A DNA stretch of 64,000 bases from Microbacterium sp. H83 (GTDB lineage Bacteria > Actinomycetota > Actinomycetes > Actinomycetales > Microbacteriaceae), in the NCBI RefSeq assembly GCF_001650405.1, contig NZ_LWCU01000045.1, positions 1 through 64,000 of the forward strand, given 5' to 3'. The notes under the pieces are model-generated. The model did not search any database. It had not been told where the DNA came from and saw only the letters and a program-made list of their open reading frames with translations. Shown one piece after another: positions 8,918 through 19,319 of this stretch; positions within the stretch are counted from its first letter, which is position 1, and the number at the start of each line of letters is the position of its first letter. Made by a program: the position numbers and the translations under genes.

Positions 8918-9405
8918 CCGCACGCTCACGGCCGTGGCGGGCGTCGGCGCGCGCGAGATCCGATGCCCCATACCCGCGCCGCCGCCTGCGAGCCCGGGAG
9001 ACGGCCGACGGATGCCGGCGGCTGCCCCACCGTGTGCAGGCCCATAATCCGTGCGCAGGCCCGAATACCCGGACCGAACATGCACACGCACATCCGGCAT
9101 GCACACGAACACGGATGCGCACACGGCACGCTCGGAGAACCGGGTCAGGCCCGAGAGACCGCCCACGGATGCCGACGGATGCGCCACCGTGTGCAGGCCC
9201 ATAATCCGTGCGCAGGCCCGAATACCCGAATCGAGCATGCACACGCACATCCGGCATGCACACGACCACGGATGCACACACGGCACACCGAGACAGCCAT
9301 GCACACGCACATCCGGCATGCACACGAACGGCAATACGCACACAGCACGCTCGAAGAACCGGGTCAGGCCCGACAGACGGCCGACGGATGCCGACGCGCG
9401 GCGAC
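8918..9405. other. Intergenic repeat region downstream of the DUF559-type gene
   Basis: 488 bp between convergent genes, almost filled by a degenerate tandem repeat from about 9001 to 9395. No coding sequence is supported here. Confidence 0.8.
9001..9395. repeat. 157-bp tandem repeat, two full units and one truncated
   Basis: A 44-bp block is identical at 9027-9070 and 9184-9227, and a 29-bp block (ATGCACACGCACATCCGGCA and the next 9 nt) is identical at 9080-9108, 9237-9265 and 9299-9327. The first two units are offset by exactly 157 bp. The third lacks about 95 bp of the unit. The flanking block around GAACCGGGTCAGGCCCGA occurs at about 9138 and 9357. Confidence 0.85.
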
Positions 9406-11253
<1,848 letters not shown>

Positions 11254-11260
11254 GGGATAC

Positions 11261-11266
11261 AGAATA
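11261..11266 (-). promoter_or_regulatory. -10 hexamer TATTCT, 7 nt before glmS ATG
   Basis: A near-consensus minus-strand -10 hexamer ending 7 nt before the start codon; no ribosome site is present. Confidence 0.65.
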
Positions 11267-11306
11267 GGTGCGGGATTTTGCGAAGATCCCGAACGAATCT
11301 CGCGGG

Positions 11307-12248
11307 TCAGAGCTTGCGCAGCAGCACGCTCTCCACGTTGTGGTCGGCGCCCTTGTTGAGCACCAGCCGCGCGCGATGTTTTGTCGGCATCACGTTCTCG
11401 ACGAGGTTCGGCATGTTGATCTCGTTCCAGTACCCGAGGGCGGTGGTGACCGCCTCCTCGTCGGTGAGGTGGGCGAAGACGTTGAAGTACGACGACGGGT
11501 TCGAGAAGGCACCCTCCCGGAGGGCGAGGAAGCGGTCGACGTACCACTTCTCGATGTGGGCGGTGTCGGCGTCGACGAAAATCGAGAAGTCGAACAGGTC
11601 GCTCACGGCGACGTCGTTCGGCGCGGGCGGCGGCTGCAGGACGTTGAGGCCCTCGACGATCACGACATCGGGGCGGCGCACGACCACATGCGCGTCCGGC
11701 ACGATGTCGTAGCGCATGTGCGAATAGAAGGGAGCCCGCACCTCGGGGGCGCCGCTCTTCACCTCGGTGAGGAACTGGATCAGCGAGCGCCGGTCGTACG
11801 ACTCGGGAAATCCCTTGCGATCCATGAGCCCCCGACGCTCCAGCTCCGCGTTTGAATGCAGGAAGCCGTCGGTCGTGATGAGCTCGACCCGCGGCGTGCC
11901 GGGCCAGCGGCTCATCAGCTCGCGCAGCAGGCGGGCGATCGTGGACTTGCCGACGGCGACGGATCCGGCGACGCCCACCACGAACGGCGTCGTCGTGTCG
12001 TCCTCGTTGAGGAAGGAGCTGGTCGCCGCTCCGAGTCGCTTCGTCGCGGTGGCGTAGAGGCTGAGCAGTCGGCTCAGAGGCAGGTAGACCTCGCGCACCT
12101 CGGTGAGGTCGAGACGGTCGCCGATGCCGCGGAGCTCGACGACCTCGGTCTCGGTGAGCGGCTGGTCGAGTCCGGCGGCGAGCCGCGCCCACTCCGCGCG
12201 ACCGATCTCTCGGTACGGGGACAGCGGCAGCGTCGGGTCAGCAGTCAC
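11307..12248 (-). CDS. coaA: Type I pantothenate kinase
   Basis: 313 residues from GTG 12248. It phosphorylates pantothenate, the committed step to CoA. The P-loop [31 protein letters not shown] and [10 protein letters not shown] are all typical of the CoaA family. TACGAT lies 7 nt before GTG 12248, favouring this start; ATG 12257 (three residues longer) overlaps that hexamer. It diverges from the first VanZ gene over only 40 bp. Confidence 0.95.
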   Translation of the reverse strand: MTADPTLPLSPYREIGRAEWARLAAGLDQPLTETEVVELRGIGDRLDLTEVREVYLPLSRLLSLYATATKRLGAATSSFLNEDDTTTPFVVGVAGSVAVGKSTIARLLRELMSRWPGTPRVELITTDGFLHSNAELERRGLMDRKGFPESYDRRSLIQFLTEVKSGAPEVRAPFYSHMRYDIVPDAHVVVRRPDVVIVEGLNVLQPPPAPNDVAVSDLFDFSIFVDADTAHIEKWYVDRFLALREGAFSNPSSYFNVFAHLTDEEAVTTALGYWNEINMPNLVENVMPTKHRARLVLNKGADHNVESVLLRKL

Positions 12249-12255
12249 GCGCTCC

Positions 12256-12261
12256 ATCGTA
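12256..12261 (-). promoter_or_regulatory. -10 hexamer TACGAT, 7 nt before coaA GTG
   Basis: Positioned for leaderless initiation at GTG 12248; it would place ATG 12257 upstream of the transcript. Confidence 0.55.
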
Positions 12262-12275
12262 ATGGCGGGGGACGC

Positions 12276-12281
12276 TAGCCT
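12276..12281 (+). promoter_or_regulatory. -10 hexamer TAGCCT, 7 nt before VanZ-1 ATG
   Basis: A plus-strand -10 hexamer divergent from the coaA hexamer; the two promoters lie within 26 bp. Confidence 0.6.
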
Positions 12282-12288
12282 CGTCTCG

Positions 12289-12729
12289 ATGACCACTCCC
12301 CTCACGCGACGGCGTCTGGCGCTCGTCTCGAGAGCGATGCTCGTGCCGTACCTCGCCGCGCTCGCGCTCATCGTCTGGCTTCCCGGACGGGACGCCGAGG
12401 CGGTCACGGGGATCGTCGCCACGACGGCGCGGATGCTGGAGACCTGGGGGCTTCCGTTCGAGATCGGCTATCCGGTGCTCGAGTTCACGGCGAACATCGC
12501 GCTGTTCGTGCCGTTCGGCGTGCTGGTCACGCTGGCATGGCCCGCGCTGCCGTCGTGGGCGGTGATCGTGGCGGGAGCAGCGACGAGTGTGCTGATCGAA
12601 ATCGTGCAGATCGCACTGCCGACCCGCTTCCCGACCGTGTCGGACGTCGTCGCGAACACCCTGGGAGCGGCGGTCGGGGTCGCCGTCGTGTGGATCGGGC
12701 GACGGATGCTGGCCCGCGCCGACACCTGA
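12289..12729 (+). CDS. VanZ family membrane protein 1
   Basis: 146 residues with four predicted transmembrane helices. The VanZ signature is seen in [19 protein letters not shown] and [28 protein letters not shown] (shown from its halves [14 protein letters not shown] and [10 protein letters not shown]). VanZ gives low-level teicoplanin resistance in enterococci; chromosomal members in Actinobacteria have no proven role and may act in cell-envelope glycan handling. A leaderless start at 12289 is likely. A second, diverged VanZ gene follows after 41 bp. Confidence 0.88.
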   Translation: MTTPLTRRRLALVSRAMLVPYLAALALIVWLPGRDAEAVTGIVATTARMLETWGLPFEIGYPVLEFTANIALFVPFGVLVTLAWPALPSWAVIVAGAATSVLIEIVQIALPTRFPTVSDVVANTLGAAVGVAVVWIGRRMLARADT

Positions 12730-12758
12730 AGCTGGGGATGTCGGCCAGCAGCGCTGGC

Positions 12759-12764
12759 TAGCAT
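12759..12764 (+). promoter_or_regulatory. -10 hexamer TAGCAT, 6 nt before VanZ-2 ATG
   Basis: Suggests that the second VanZ gene has its own leaderless transcript rather than being co-transcribed only. Confidence 0.55.
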
Positions 12765-12770
12765 GACCGC

Positions 12771-13238
12771 ATGCCCTCCCTCGACCGCGCTCACACTCGT
12801 GCGGTCCGAGCGCGGATCGCCCTGATCGCGTATCTCGTCTTCGTGGCCTTCACCGTCTGGTTGCCCGCCGCCATCTCGGGGAAGGTCGTCGGATTAGCGC
12901 TCCTGCCCGCGCGTTGGGCGGCGGAGCACGACCTGGCGTCGTATCAATTCAGCTCCATCGTGCTGGAATTCGTAGCCAACATCGTCTTCCTGATACCCGT
13001 GGGTCTCCTCATCTCCCTCGGTTGGCCGCGGCTGCGGGTGTGGCACATCATGCTGATCGGTGCACTGATGAGCGGGCTCATCGAGGCGGGGCAGAGCCTC
13101 ATCCCCACACGCGCCCCTTCTCTTTCCGACGTAATCGCGAACACGCTGGGCGCGCTGATCGGCGGCGCCATCGCGGCGACGATTCGATGGCGTGCGAGAA
13201 CCTCTGCGGGACCAGCGACACGTGTGCCGAGACAGTAG
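12771..13238 (+). CDS. VanZ family membrane protein 2
   Basis: 155 residues, same fold and motifs as its neighbour: LEFVANIVFLIPVGLLISL, then EAGQSLIPTRAPSLSDVIAN. Four transmembrane helices. It is only moderately similar to VanZ-1, and its codons use more A and T at third positions, as in the DUF4012 gene that follows, so it may have arrived separately rather than by recent duplication. Its exact substrate is unknown. It converges with the DUF4012 gene. Confidence 0.87.
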   Translation: MPSLDRAHTRAVRARIALIAYLVFVAFTVWLPAAISGKVVGLALLPARWAAEHDLASYQFSSIVLEFVANIVFLIPVGLLISLGWPRLRVWHIMLIGALMSGLIEAGQSLIPTRAPSLSDVIANTLGALIGGAIAATIRWRARTSAGPATRVPRQ

Positions 13239-13325
13239 CGGCGGTCGGCGAGGAACCGAGGCTTCTCCAGAGACCATCGCGGCGTCTACCCTCCGGCTGG
13301 TGACACTCGGAGTAGATCACCATCG

Positions 13326-15167
13326 TCAGCCGCAGCCGAGCTTTTCGATAGTGATCGGAGTCTCTCGGACCATAGGTGTCGTCCACACTTCGTACGGGCC
13401 GTACTCTGAACCCGAAACGCCCCCAGCGCCCTTCATGGTCACAGTGATGGTCGCGACGGTCTGCGGCGGAGTCAAGACACTGATGCGAACCGCATTACGG
13501 CCAAGATGAGGGCCCTCCGCCATCAGCGTATAGCTAGCCGCACCTTCGACATTCCAAGATTCGATAGTCGCTCCAACTGGACCATATACAACCACATCCG
13601 TCGCGATATCTCCCGCCCGATAGTGCGGGCCAGTGATGAAGTAAGGCAAGTCGGTGGCCTGCTCGCTTGTGATGTTGTTGGCGAACGTGATGACCTGACT
13701 GAAGGTCGGCTCGCCCGAGGCCGAGCACTGAGCCGTGGACGTGATGCTGGCGTCAGCGTAATAGTCGGTCTTGGCGCCAGTGGTGTCGTTGAAATACACT
13801 CCTGCAATCGTACGAACGTCGTTCGTCGGCGGAAGTGTTCCCGAAAGCCGGCCGTCGCCAATCAGGTTCTGGATGGCAGGGTCGGAGGACCAGAGCTTCA
13901 TCCGACCTTCCTCTGTCGACTGACGTAACACGTCCAGGAAGGTCAACGGATCGCTGGTTCCGCTGGTGAGCGCCGTGAAGATCTTGGCTGCGGCTGCGGC
14001 GAAAAAAAGGTCCTGCTCCGCCCCGCCCGTTCCTTCGCCGTACTTGAAGTAAACCTCGTTCAGAAGCAGCGGAACGGCATTCTCGCTCGTGAGGATCTCT
14101 CCCGTGTCCAAAGGAATCGGCCCCGTTGTTTTGAGCAGGTAACTCAGCGCCACCGGGTCGGTCGAGATGACATCGTCGAACGGCGGAAGCCCCTCGTCCG
14201 CCCACCATGCCCGCATGATCTCCACTGTGGTCGGAAAATCGGGGGTCGCCGTCATGTTGGGGATCCAGCGCCCGATGATGTCCGAGTACAAATTCTCAGT
14301 TTCCGGGTCCAGCGCACTGATGCTCTCTGGGCGCGCGTTATCGAACTGCACGCTCGTAGCTTGCGTGGTCAGCTGTATGCGGCCGGCTGTCGCCGTGACC
14401 AGGGCTAGAGCCGCGGGATTGCCGCCGGAGGCTCGCAGTTCGGAATTGCCTTGAAACATGAGCAGATAGGTGCGCGGTGCGTCCTCGCCCAGGGCTGACG
14501 GAAGGACTTGCAGGAGGGGCGCTAGCGCGCCGAGCGTCTCATCCACGCCGGATACGGCTTCGTCGAGCGTCCCGAGCGCTTCGTCGACCTCGGGCAGCAA
14601 GAACGAACGGTCGGTAGCGTCGAGGCGTTCGTTCACGGAAGTGAACGCGGCGGCACCGCGGGAGACGATCTCCTCTAGACTGTGCACGGCCGCCAGGTCG
14701 ACCGCGCCATCGACAGGCTGGAAAGCGGCGAGGTTGAGTGTCGGAACCGCGGAGACGCCGAAGGTAGCGAGGTCGTCTACACCTTCGGCGGCCGCGCGGA
14801 TCGCGGCCAGATTCTGGCCAAGGACCGGGATCCACTCGGCTATGCCCCACACTCCGTCGCGAGTCTCGGAGACCGCGTCAGCGGCAAACTCCTTGAGCGC
14901 GTCGGCATCGGCCGTCGCGCTCTCCGTGTCGCCAGCGACAATCTTGGACGGGAGAGCGCTCGCGATCGGGATCGCTCCGCTCAGCGAATCCCGCACGATC
15001 AGCGCCTTCGAGACTGCGACCCCAGCGATCACGGCCACGGCGGCAAGCACGAAAACGAGCACTCCAACGACGATCCAGGCGACACGCCGCCGGGCGGAGC
15101 GGTTCGACGAATCGTGGCGCAGTTGGGCGCGACGCTGTGCACGGGTGGTTGGAAGGGAGGAAGACAT
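13326..15167 (-). CDS. DUF4012 domain-containing membrane-anchored protein
   Basis: 613 residues. After an Arg-rich N-terminus comes a single membrane anchor (WIVVGVLVFVLAAVAVIAGV, about 30-50). The remainder is the extracellular DUF4012 region with YLLMFQGNSELRASGGNPAA and DLPYFITGPHYRAGDIATDV. Such proteins accompany exopolysaccharide or cell-wall glycan clusters in Actinobacteria, but no activity is established. GTG 15170 is directly upstream of ATG 15167 and could be the start instead. The base composition is clearly richer in A+T than that of the flanking housekeeping genes. It diverges from the truncated sugar dehydrogenase. Confidence 0.88.
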   Translation of the reverse strand: MSSSLPTTRAQRRAQLRHDSSNRSARRRVAWIVVGVLVFVLAAVAVIAGVAVSKALIVRDSLSGAIPIASALPSKIVAGDTESATADADALKEFAADAVSETRDGVWGIAEWIPVLGQNLAAIRAAAEGVDDLATFGVSAVPTLNLAAFQPVDGAVDLAAVHSLEEIVSRGAAAFTSVNERLDATDRSFLLPEVDEALGTLDEAVSGVDETLGALAPLLQVLPSALGEDAPRTYLLMFQGNSELRASGGNPAALALVTATAGRIQLTTQATSVQFDNARPESISALDPETENLYSDIIGRWIPNMTATPDFPTTVEIMRAWWADEGLPPFDDVISTDPVALSYLLKTTGPIPLDTGEILTSENAVPLLLNEVYFKYGEGTGGAEQDLFFAAAAAKIFTALTSGTSDPLTFLDVLRQSTEEGRMKLWSSDPAIQNLIGDGRLSGTLPPTNDVRTIAGVYFNDTTGAKTDYYADASITSTAQCSASGEPTFSQVITFANNITSEQATDLPYFITGPHYRAGDIATDVVVYGPVGATIESWNVEGAASYTLMAEGPHLGRNAVRISVLTPPQTVATITVTMKGAGGVSGSEYGPYEVWTTPMVRETPITIEKLGCG

Positions 15168-15170
15168 CAC

Positions 15171-15420
15171 GTCCCATTCAAGCGCAACTTCGCTGTGGGG
15201 ATCCCCCTAGGCGGATCGCCCAGGGGGAGGCGGCTCCGAGGCGGCGAGCGCGGAGAATGTGTCCGAGGGGGCGGTGCGAGGCATCTTTCTCGCCTTCTGG
15301 GAACGCAATTCCCCAACCGGGCCCCGTTCCGAGGGGCGGCGTCCGCGACCGCGAACAATGCCTCGTGTGAATAGAATCGTCACGGCGCGCTCGCGCCGCC
15401 ACATCCGAATGGAGTCCTCC
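15171..15420. promoter_or_regulatory. Divergent promoter region
   Basis: 250 bp between DUF4012 and the dehydrogenase remnant, with no gene. TAGAAT at 15372-15377 is a possible -10 for the plus-strand gene, without a convincing -35. Confidence 0.4.
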
Positions 15421-16545
15421 ATGCTCGACCGCTCTCGTTCCGTCGTCGTCATCGGACAGGGGTATGTCGGGCTTCCGCTAGCAATGCGTGCCGTGGACGT
15501 CGGCTACGACGTGGTCGGCCTTGACCTGAACCGCGGGCGCGTCGACGCGCTCGCGGACGGCCGCTCCTTCGTGGAGGACATCGCGGATGCGACCGTGCGT
15601 GCTGCGCTGGACTCGGGACGATATCGCGCCACAGCGGACTACAACGCCGTCCGTGACTTCGGCGTCGCGGTCATCACGGTGCCCACACCCCTGAAGGAGA
15701 CGCTTCCCGATCTCTCGTTCATCGAGTCTGCATCGGCTTCGCTCGCGCCGTTCGTGACCAAAGGCGCAATCGTAGTGCTCGAATCCACCACCTATCCGGG
15801 CACCACGGAGGAGCTCATGGTGCCACTGCTTGAACGGGGGTCGGGACTCAAGGCTGGCAGGGATTTCTTCGTGGGATACAGCCCCGAGCGCATTGATCCG
15901 GGGAACGCACGGTGGAACTTCGTGAACACGCCAAAGGTCGTGTCCGGCATCGACCCCGACTCTCTTGGACGCGTAGAGGCGTTTTACTCCTCGCTAGTAG
16001 AGCGCACGGTCCCGGTGTCTACTCCAAAAGAGGCCGAGCTCACCAAACTGCTCGAGAACACTTTCCGCCATGTCAACATCGCCCTCGTCAACGAGCTGGC
16101 TGTGTTCGCCGACGAGCTGGACGTGAACGTGTGGGAGTCGATCGACGCCGCCGCAACCAAGCCCTTCGGGTTCATGAAGTTCACACCTGGCCCAGGTGTC
16201 GGCGGCCACTGTCTCCCGGTCGATCCCAGTTACCTGTCATGGCAAGTGCGGCGCACGCTGGGCAAGAGTTTCCGCTTCGTCGAGCTCGCGAACGACGTCA
16301 ACGACAACATGCCTGCCTACGTCGTGCAGCGCGTGATCGAGCTGCTCAACGTCGAGCGTAAGTCGCTCAACGGCTCAACGGTGCTGATCGCTGGCGTGGC
16401 CTATAAGAAGAACTCCGGCGATAGCCGCGAGTCGCCCGCGATTCGCATCATCCAGCTACTCGGCGGATATGGGGCGAAGGTGCTGGCCGCCGACCCCTAC
16501 GCCCCGGAAGCGCAATGGCCGCATGGCGCCGAGCGGCGCGAGTTC
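15421..16545 (+). pseudogene. Truncated UDP-glucose/GDP-mannose-type dehydrogenase
   Basis: About 375 residues of a nucleotide-sugar dehydrogenase. The NAD-binding motif VIGQGYVGLPLA opens the protein. EAELTKLLENTFRHVNIALV, GPGVGGHCLPVDPSYL (catalytic Cys) and GVAYKKNSGDSRESPA (start of the C-terminal domain) are intact. After ADPYAPEAQWPHGAERREF the family sequence stops, where another 60-80 residues are expected. The frame then runs, without a stop until 18090, through unrelated genes. A good ribosome site (GGAG, 6 nt) marks the ATG at 15421. The protein is probably inactive or unstable. Confidence 0.8.
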
Positions 16546-16799
16546 TTCACTTCTCCCTCGCCGAGGCGCGCGGCGGTTTCGCCGTGCGGTACGTCCGGGT
16601 GCGCAGCATCCCGCGCCGAGGAGAATCGGCGAGCGGCACGATGTGGGGCAAGGCCGCACGCATCCCGCTGCCGCCCGCACGGCTGCGCGCCTTCGTCCGC
16701 GTCGCCCTCGCCGAGGTCTGGACCTGGTCGCTGCGGCCGGGTGCGCCGCTGCGCGCGGTCAGGCGCCCCGCCGACGCGCGGGAGCGATCCGGATCATGA
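16546..16799 (+). pseudogene. C-terminal fragment of an unidentified gene, probably glycan-related
   Basis: In a different frame from the dehydrogenase, about 85 codons read FSLAEARGGFAVRYVRVRSI and end RPGAPLRAVRR before a TGA at 16797. That TGA overlaps the ATG of the next gene as ATGA, so this is the tail of a real gene once coupled to it. Its 5' part is missing. It could be the end of a glycosyltransferase or methyltransferase; I cannot identify it firmly. Codon use is as G+C-rich as the downstream gene. Confidence 0.6.
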
Positions 16800-18271
16800 G
16801 TCGGCCGGTGCGCACGACCCTGTTCTGGGCGGCCCTCGCGGTGATCATCGCGGCGAACATCGCCGTGGCCCTCCAGAGCCTTCTCGTGCTGCACTTCTGG
16901 GAGGACGAGGCCTTCAACCTCACCGTCCCGCTGAACCTGCTCGAGGGACTCGGCTACGCCAGCGACGGCGCTCTCTCGGGCTCGACCCTCACGCCGTTCG
17001 ACCCCCGCATCTCGACGGGCCCGTCCGTGCTCCTCCCGGCGGCCGCGGTCATCGCCCTCGGCATCGACCCGGTGATCGGCGCCCGCCTCGTGCCGCTCCT
17101 GTACTGGGTGCTGCTCCTCGCCGGTCTGTGGATCCTCGGACGTCGCATCGGCGGACGCTGGGCCGGTCTGCTGGCGGTCGCCGTGCCGCTCGCCTTCGAC
17201 GCGTCCGCGCTCCCCTCCCCCATCCAGGGACCCGCCGACCTCCTCGGGGAGATCCCGGCGGCGGCGCTCCTCGTGTGGGCGCTGGTCGTGCTGCCTCGAC
17301 GCGCCTGGATCGCGGGTCTGCTGGTCGGGCTCGCCGTGCAGGCGAAGCTCATCGCGCTGCTCGCCCTGCCCGCCTTCGCCGTCGCCGTGTGGGCCCTCGC
17401 ACCCGGAACCGGCCGTGCTCGGCTCGTCGCGACGCTGCGCCGCGGATGGCTGCCGCTCGTGCTCGCGGGAGTGCCGACGTTCCTGGTCGAGATCGCCGCG
17501 CTCGTCACGCTCGGTCCCGCCGCGTTCGTCGAGCACCTCCGGGACATCGCGCGCTTCATCCGCTCGGGCGGGCAGAACGAGGCACCCACGACGGTGCCGG
17601 AGAAGCTCGCCCGGTTCGTGGACTCGTGGCACGTCCCCGTCTGGGCCGTCCTCGTCGCCGCTCTCGTCGGAGGGGCGCTGATCGTGACCGCCCTGGTCCG
17701 CTCCCGCGGCATCGACCGCGACCGCCTCGCGCTGCTCCTCGCGGCATCCGTCGGCCTGGTCGCCTTCCTCGGGTGGTGGTCGACCGCCGCGCACACACCG
17801 CTCTGGGTCCGGCATCCTGCCCCCGGCGTCTTCGCCTTCGTGCCCGTGCTCGCGGCCTTCACCGTGTGGGCGGTGCAGGCGCTGCGGGCAGCCCGCGCCG
17901 ACGAGGTCGCACCCCCGTCGCGCAGGGTCCGTGGCATCGCGGTGGCCGCCTCGCTCGCCGTCGCCGTCGTCGCGGGGAGCGCGGCATGGGGCGTGGTGCA
18001 GCACGGAGTGCTCGGCGTCTCGCCGGTGACCGTGGCGACTCTGCCGGCGCAGCAGGAGACCGTCGCGGAACTCGCGGAATGGGCCGATGAGGCCGATCCG
18101 GAGTGGTTGGCCGCGGAACCCTGGGGCTCCGCCGTGCCGATCATCGTGATGCTGGGAGCGCACGTCGGGCTCTACGACGCCCCGGCGATGGAAGACGTCA
18201 CACGCCTCGGCTTCGCGTGCGACGAGCCCCTCGCCCAGAGCGGGCCGTTCATCGTCTGCGCCGCTCCGTAG
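16796..18271 (+). CDS. Multi-spanning GT-C-like glycosyltransferase (putative)
   Basis: 491 residues with about ten predicted transmembrane helices. The first periplasmic loop contains HFWEDEAFNLTVPLNLLEG, resembling the acidic catalytic pair of ArnT/PMT-type GT-C enzymes, followed by ISTGPSVLLPAA. Such enzymes use polyprenyl-phosphate sugars at the outer face of the membrane. The C-terminal 100 residues are a soluble region after the last helix. The start overlaps the preceding remnant (ATGA), showing an older operon. The sugar and acceptor are unknown. Confidence 0.75.
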   Translation: MSRPVRTTLFWAALAVIIAANIAVALQSLLVLHFWEDEAFNLTVPLNLLEGLGYASDGALSGSTLTPFDPRISTGPSVLLPAAAVIALGIDPVIGARLVPLLYWVLLLAGLWILGRRIGGRWAGLLAVAVPLAFDASALPSPIQGPADLLGEIPAAALLVWALVVLPRRAWIAGLLVGLAVQAKLIALLALPAFAVAVWALAPGTGRARLVATLRRGWLPLVLAGVPTFLVEIAALVTLGPAAFVEHLRDIARFIRSGGQNEAPTTVPEKLARFVDSWHVPVWAVLVAALVGGALIVTALVRSRGIDRDRLALLLAASVGLVAFLGWWSTAAHTPLWVRHPAPGVFAFVPVLAAFTVWAVQALRAARADEVAPPSRRVRGIAVAASLAVAVVAGSAAWGVVQHGVLGVSPVTVATLPAQQETVAELAEWADEADPEWLAAEPWGSAVPIIVMLGAHVGLYDAPAMEDVTRLGFACDEPLAQSGPFIVCAAP

Positions 18272-18288
18272 CCGTCGATCGCGTCCGG

Positions 18289-18294
18289 TACGCT
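18289..18294 (+). promoter_or_regulatory. -10 hexamer TACGCT, 6 nt before ppx/gppA GTG
   Basis: The likely own promoter of the Ppx/GppA gene; no ribosome site lies between it and GTG 18301. Confidence 0.6.
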
Positions 18295-18300
18295 TCACCC

Positions 18301-19239
18301 GTGCGTCTCGGAGTGATCGACATCGGTTCCAACACCGTCCACATGCTCGCGGCCGACGTCCGCCCCGGCGGCCGCCCCCTCGCGACCACCAGCGATCGCA
18401 CGGTGCTCCGGCTGATGCGGTATCTCACCGATGACGGAGCCATCTCCGACGAGGGCGTGCGCGCGCTCGAGGAGGCCGTCGTCCGAGCCCGACGGGTGGC
18501 GGAGTCGGAGCGGGTCGACGCGCTGCTCGCGACCGCGACCAGCGCGGTCCGCGACGCGACGAACGGCGCCGAGGTGATCGCGCGCGTGGAAACGGCGCTC
18601 GGCCAGCCGCTGCAGGTGCTCGACGGCGAGACCGAGGCCGAGCTGACCTTCTTGGCCGTGCGGCGCTGGTTCGGCTGGTCGGCCGGCCAGCTGCTGCTGC
18701 TCGACATCGGAGGCGGGTCGCTCGAGATCGCGGCCGGCGACGACGAGGTGCCGGATGCCGCCGCATCCGTCCCCCTGGGCGCGGGGCGGATGACCGTGCA
18801 GTTCCTGCCCCACGACCCTCCGGGAGAGGACGAGGTCGAGCGTCTGCGGGAGCACGCGACGACGACGCTCGCAGAGGTCCTGCCGAGATTCGCCGCGCTC
18901 CCCCGCCCCGACCACACGGTCGGCTCCTCCAAGGCGATCCGCTCTCTCGCCCGGCTGTCCGGCTACCCGGTCCCCGGGTGGTCCGGCATCCAGCGGATGG
19001 TGCTCCCGCGGGCGGCCCTCGGCTCGTGGATCCCGCGGCTCGCACGCATCCCGGCATCCGCTCGACAGGAGCTGCCCGGGATCACGGCGGATCGGACGTT
19101 CCAGATCGTCGCTGCCGCCGTGTCCCTGCACGCGGCGATGACGGCGCTCGAGATCGACGAGCTCGAGGTCTCACCGTGGGCGCTGCGCGAGGGCGTGCTC
19201 CTGCGCTACATCGAGCAGCTGGCGCAGCCCCGCGGCTGA
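18301..19239 (+). CDS. Ppx/GppA family phosphatase
   Basis: 312 residues, the short single-module actinobacterial form. The ASKHA motif LGVIDIGSNTVHMLAADV opens the protein, and LLLLDIGGGSLEIAAG is the second phosphate loop with the typical GGGS and Glu. Family members hydrolyse inorganic polyphosphate or pppGpp; short actinobacterial members are mostly exopolyphosphatases. The GTG start is chosen because TACGCT lies 6 nt upstream. It converges with glmM. Confidence 0.92.
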   Translation: MRLGVIDIGSNTVHMLAADVRPGGRPLATTSDRTVLRLMRYLTDDGAISDEGVRALEEAVVRARRVAESERVDALLATATSAVRDATNGAEVIARVETALGQPLQVLDGETEAELTFLAVRRWFGWSAGQLLLLDIGGGSLEIAAGDDEVPDAAASVPLGAGRMTVQFLPHDPPGEDEVERLREHATTTLAEVLPRFAALPRPDHTVGSSKAIRSLARLSGYPVPGWSGIQRMVLPRAALGSWIPRLARIPASARQELPGITADRTFQIVAAAVSLHAAMTALEIDELEVSPWALREGVLLRYIEQLAQPRG

Positions 19240-19319
19240 GCGCACGACGCTCCCGCCGCTCCTCCGGTCGCCGCGGTATCGGGCGGCGATCGGGGGTGCG
19301 ACGGGAGCGGTGGCGGTCG

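Noticed and set aside
9001-9395. CRISPR array
   Set aside because: The repeated blocks are long and the whole unit is repeated; there are no unique spacers of constant length, and no cas genes nearby.
11254-11306. glmS ribozyme upstream of glmS
   Set aside because: The predicted transcript starts at the initiation codon, and only 53 bp separate glmS from coaA.
16546-18090. Continuation of the dehydrogenase frame to 18090 as a fusion protein
   Set aside because: Beyond 16545 the translation is Arg/Pro-rich noise overlapping two real genes in other frames.
19240-19319. Terminator between Ppx/GppA and glmM
   Set aside because: Only 8-bp arms separated by a long loop are visible; not strong enough to call.
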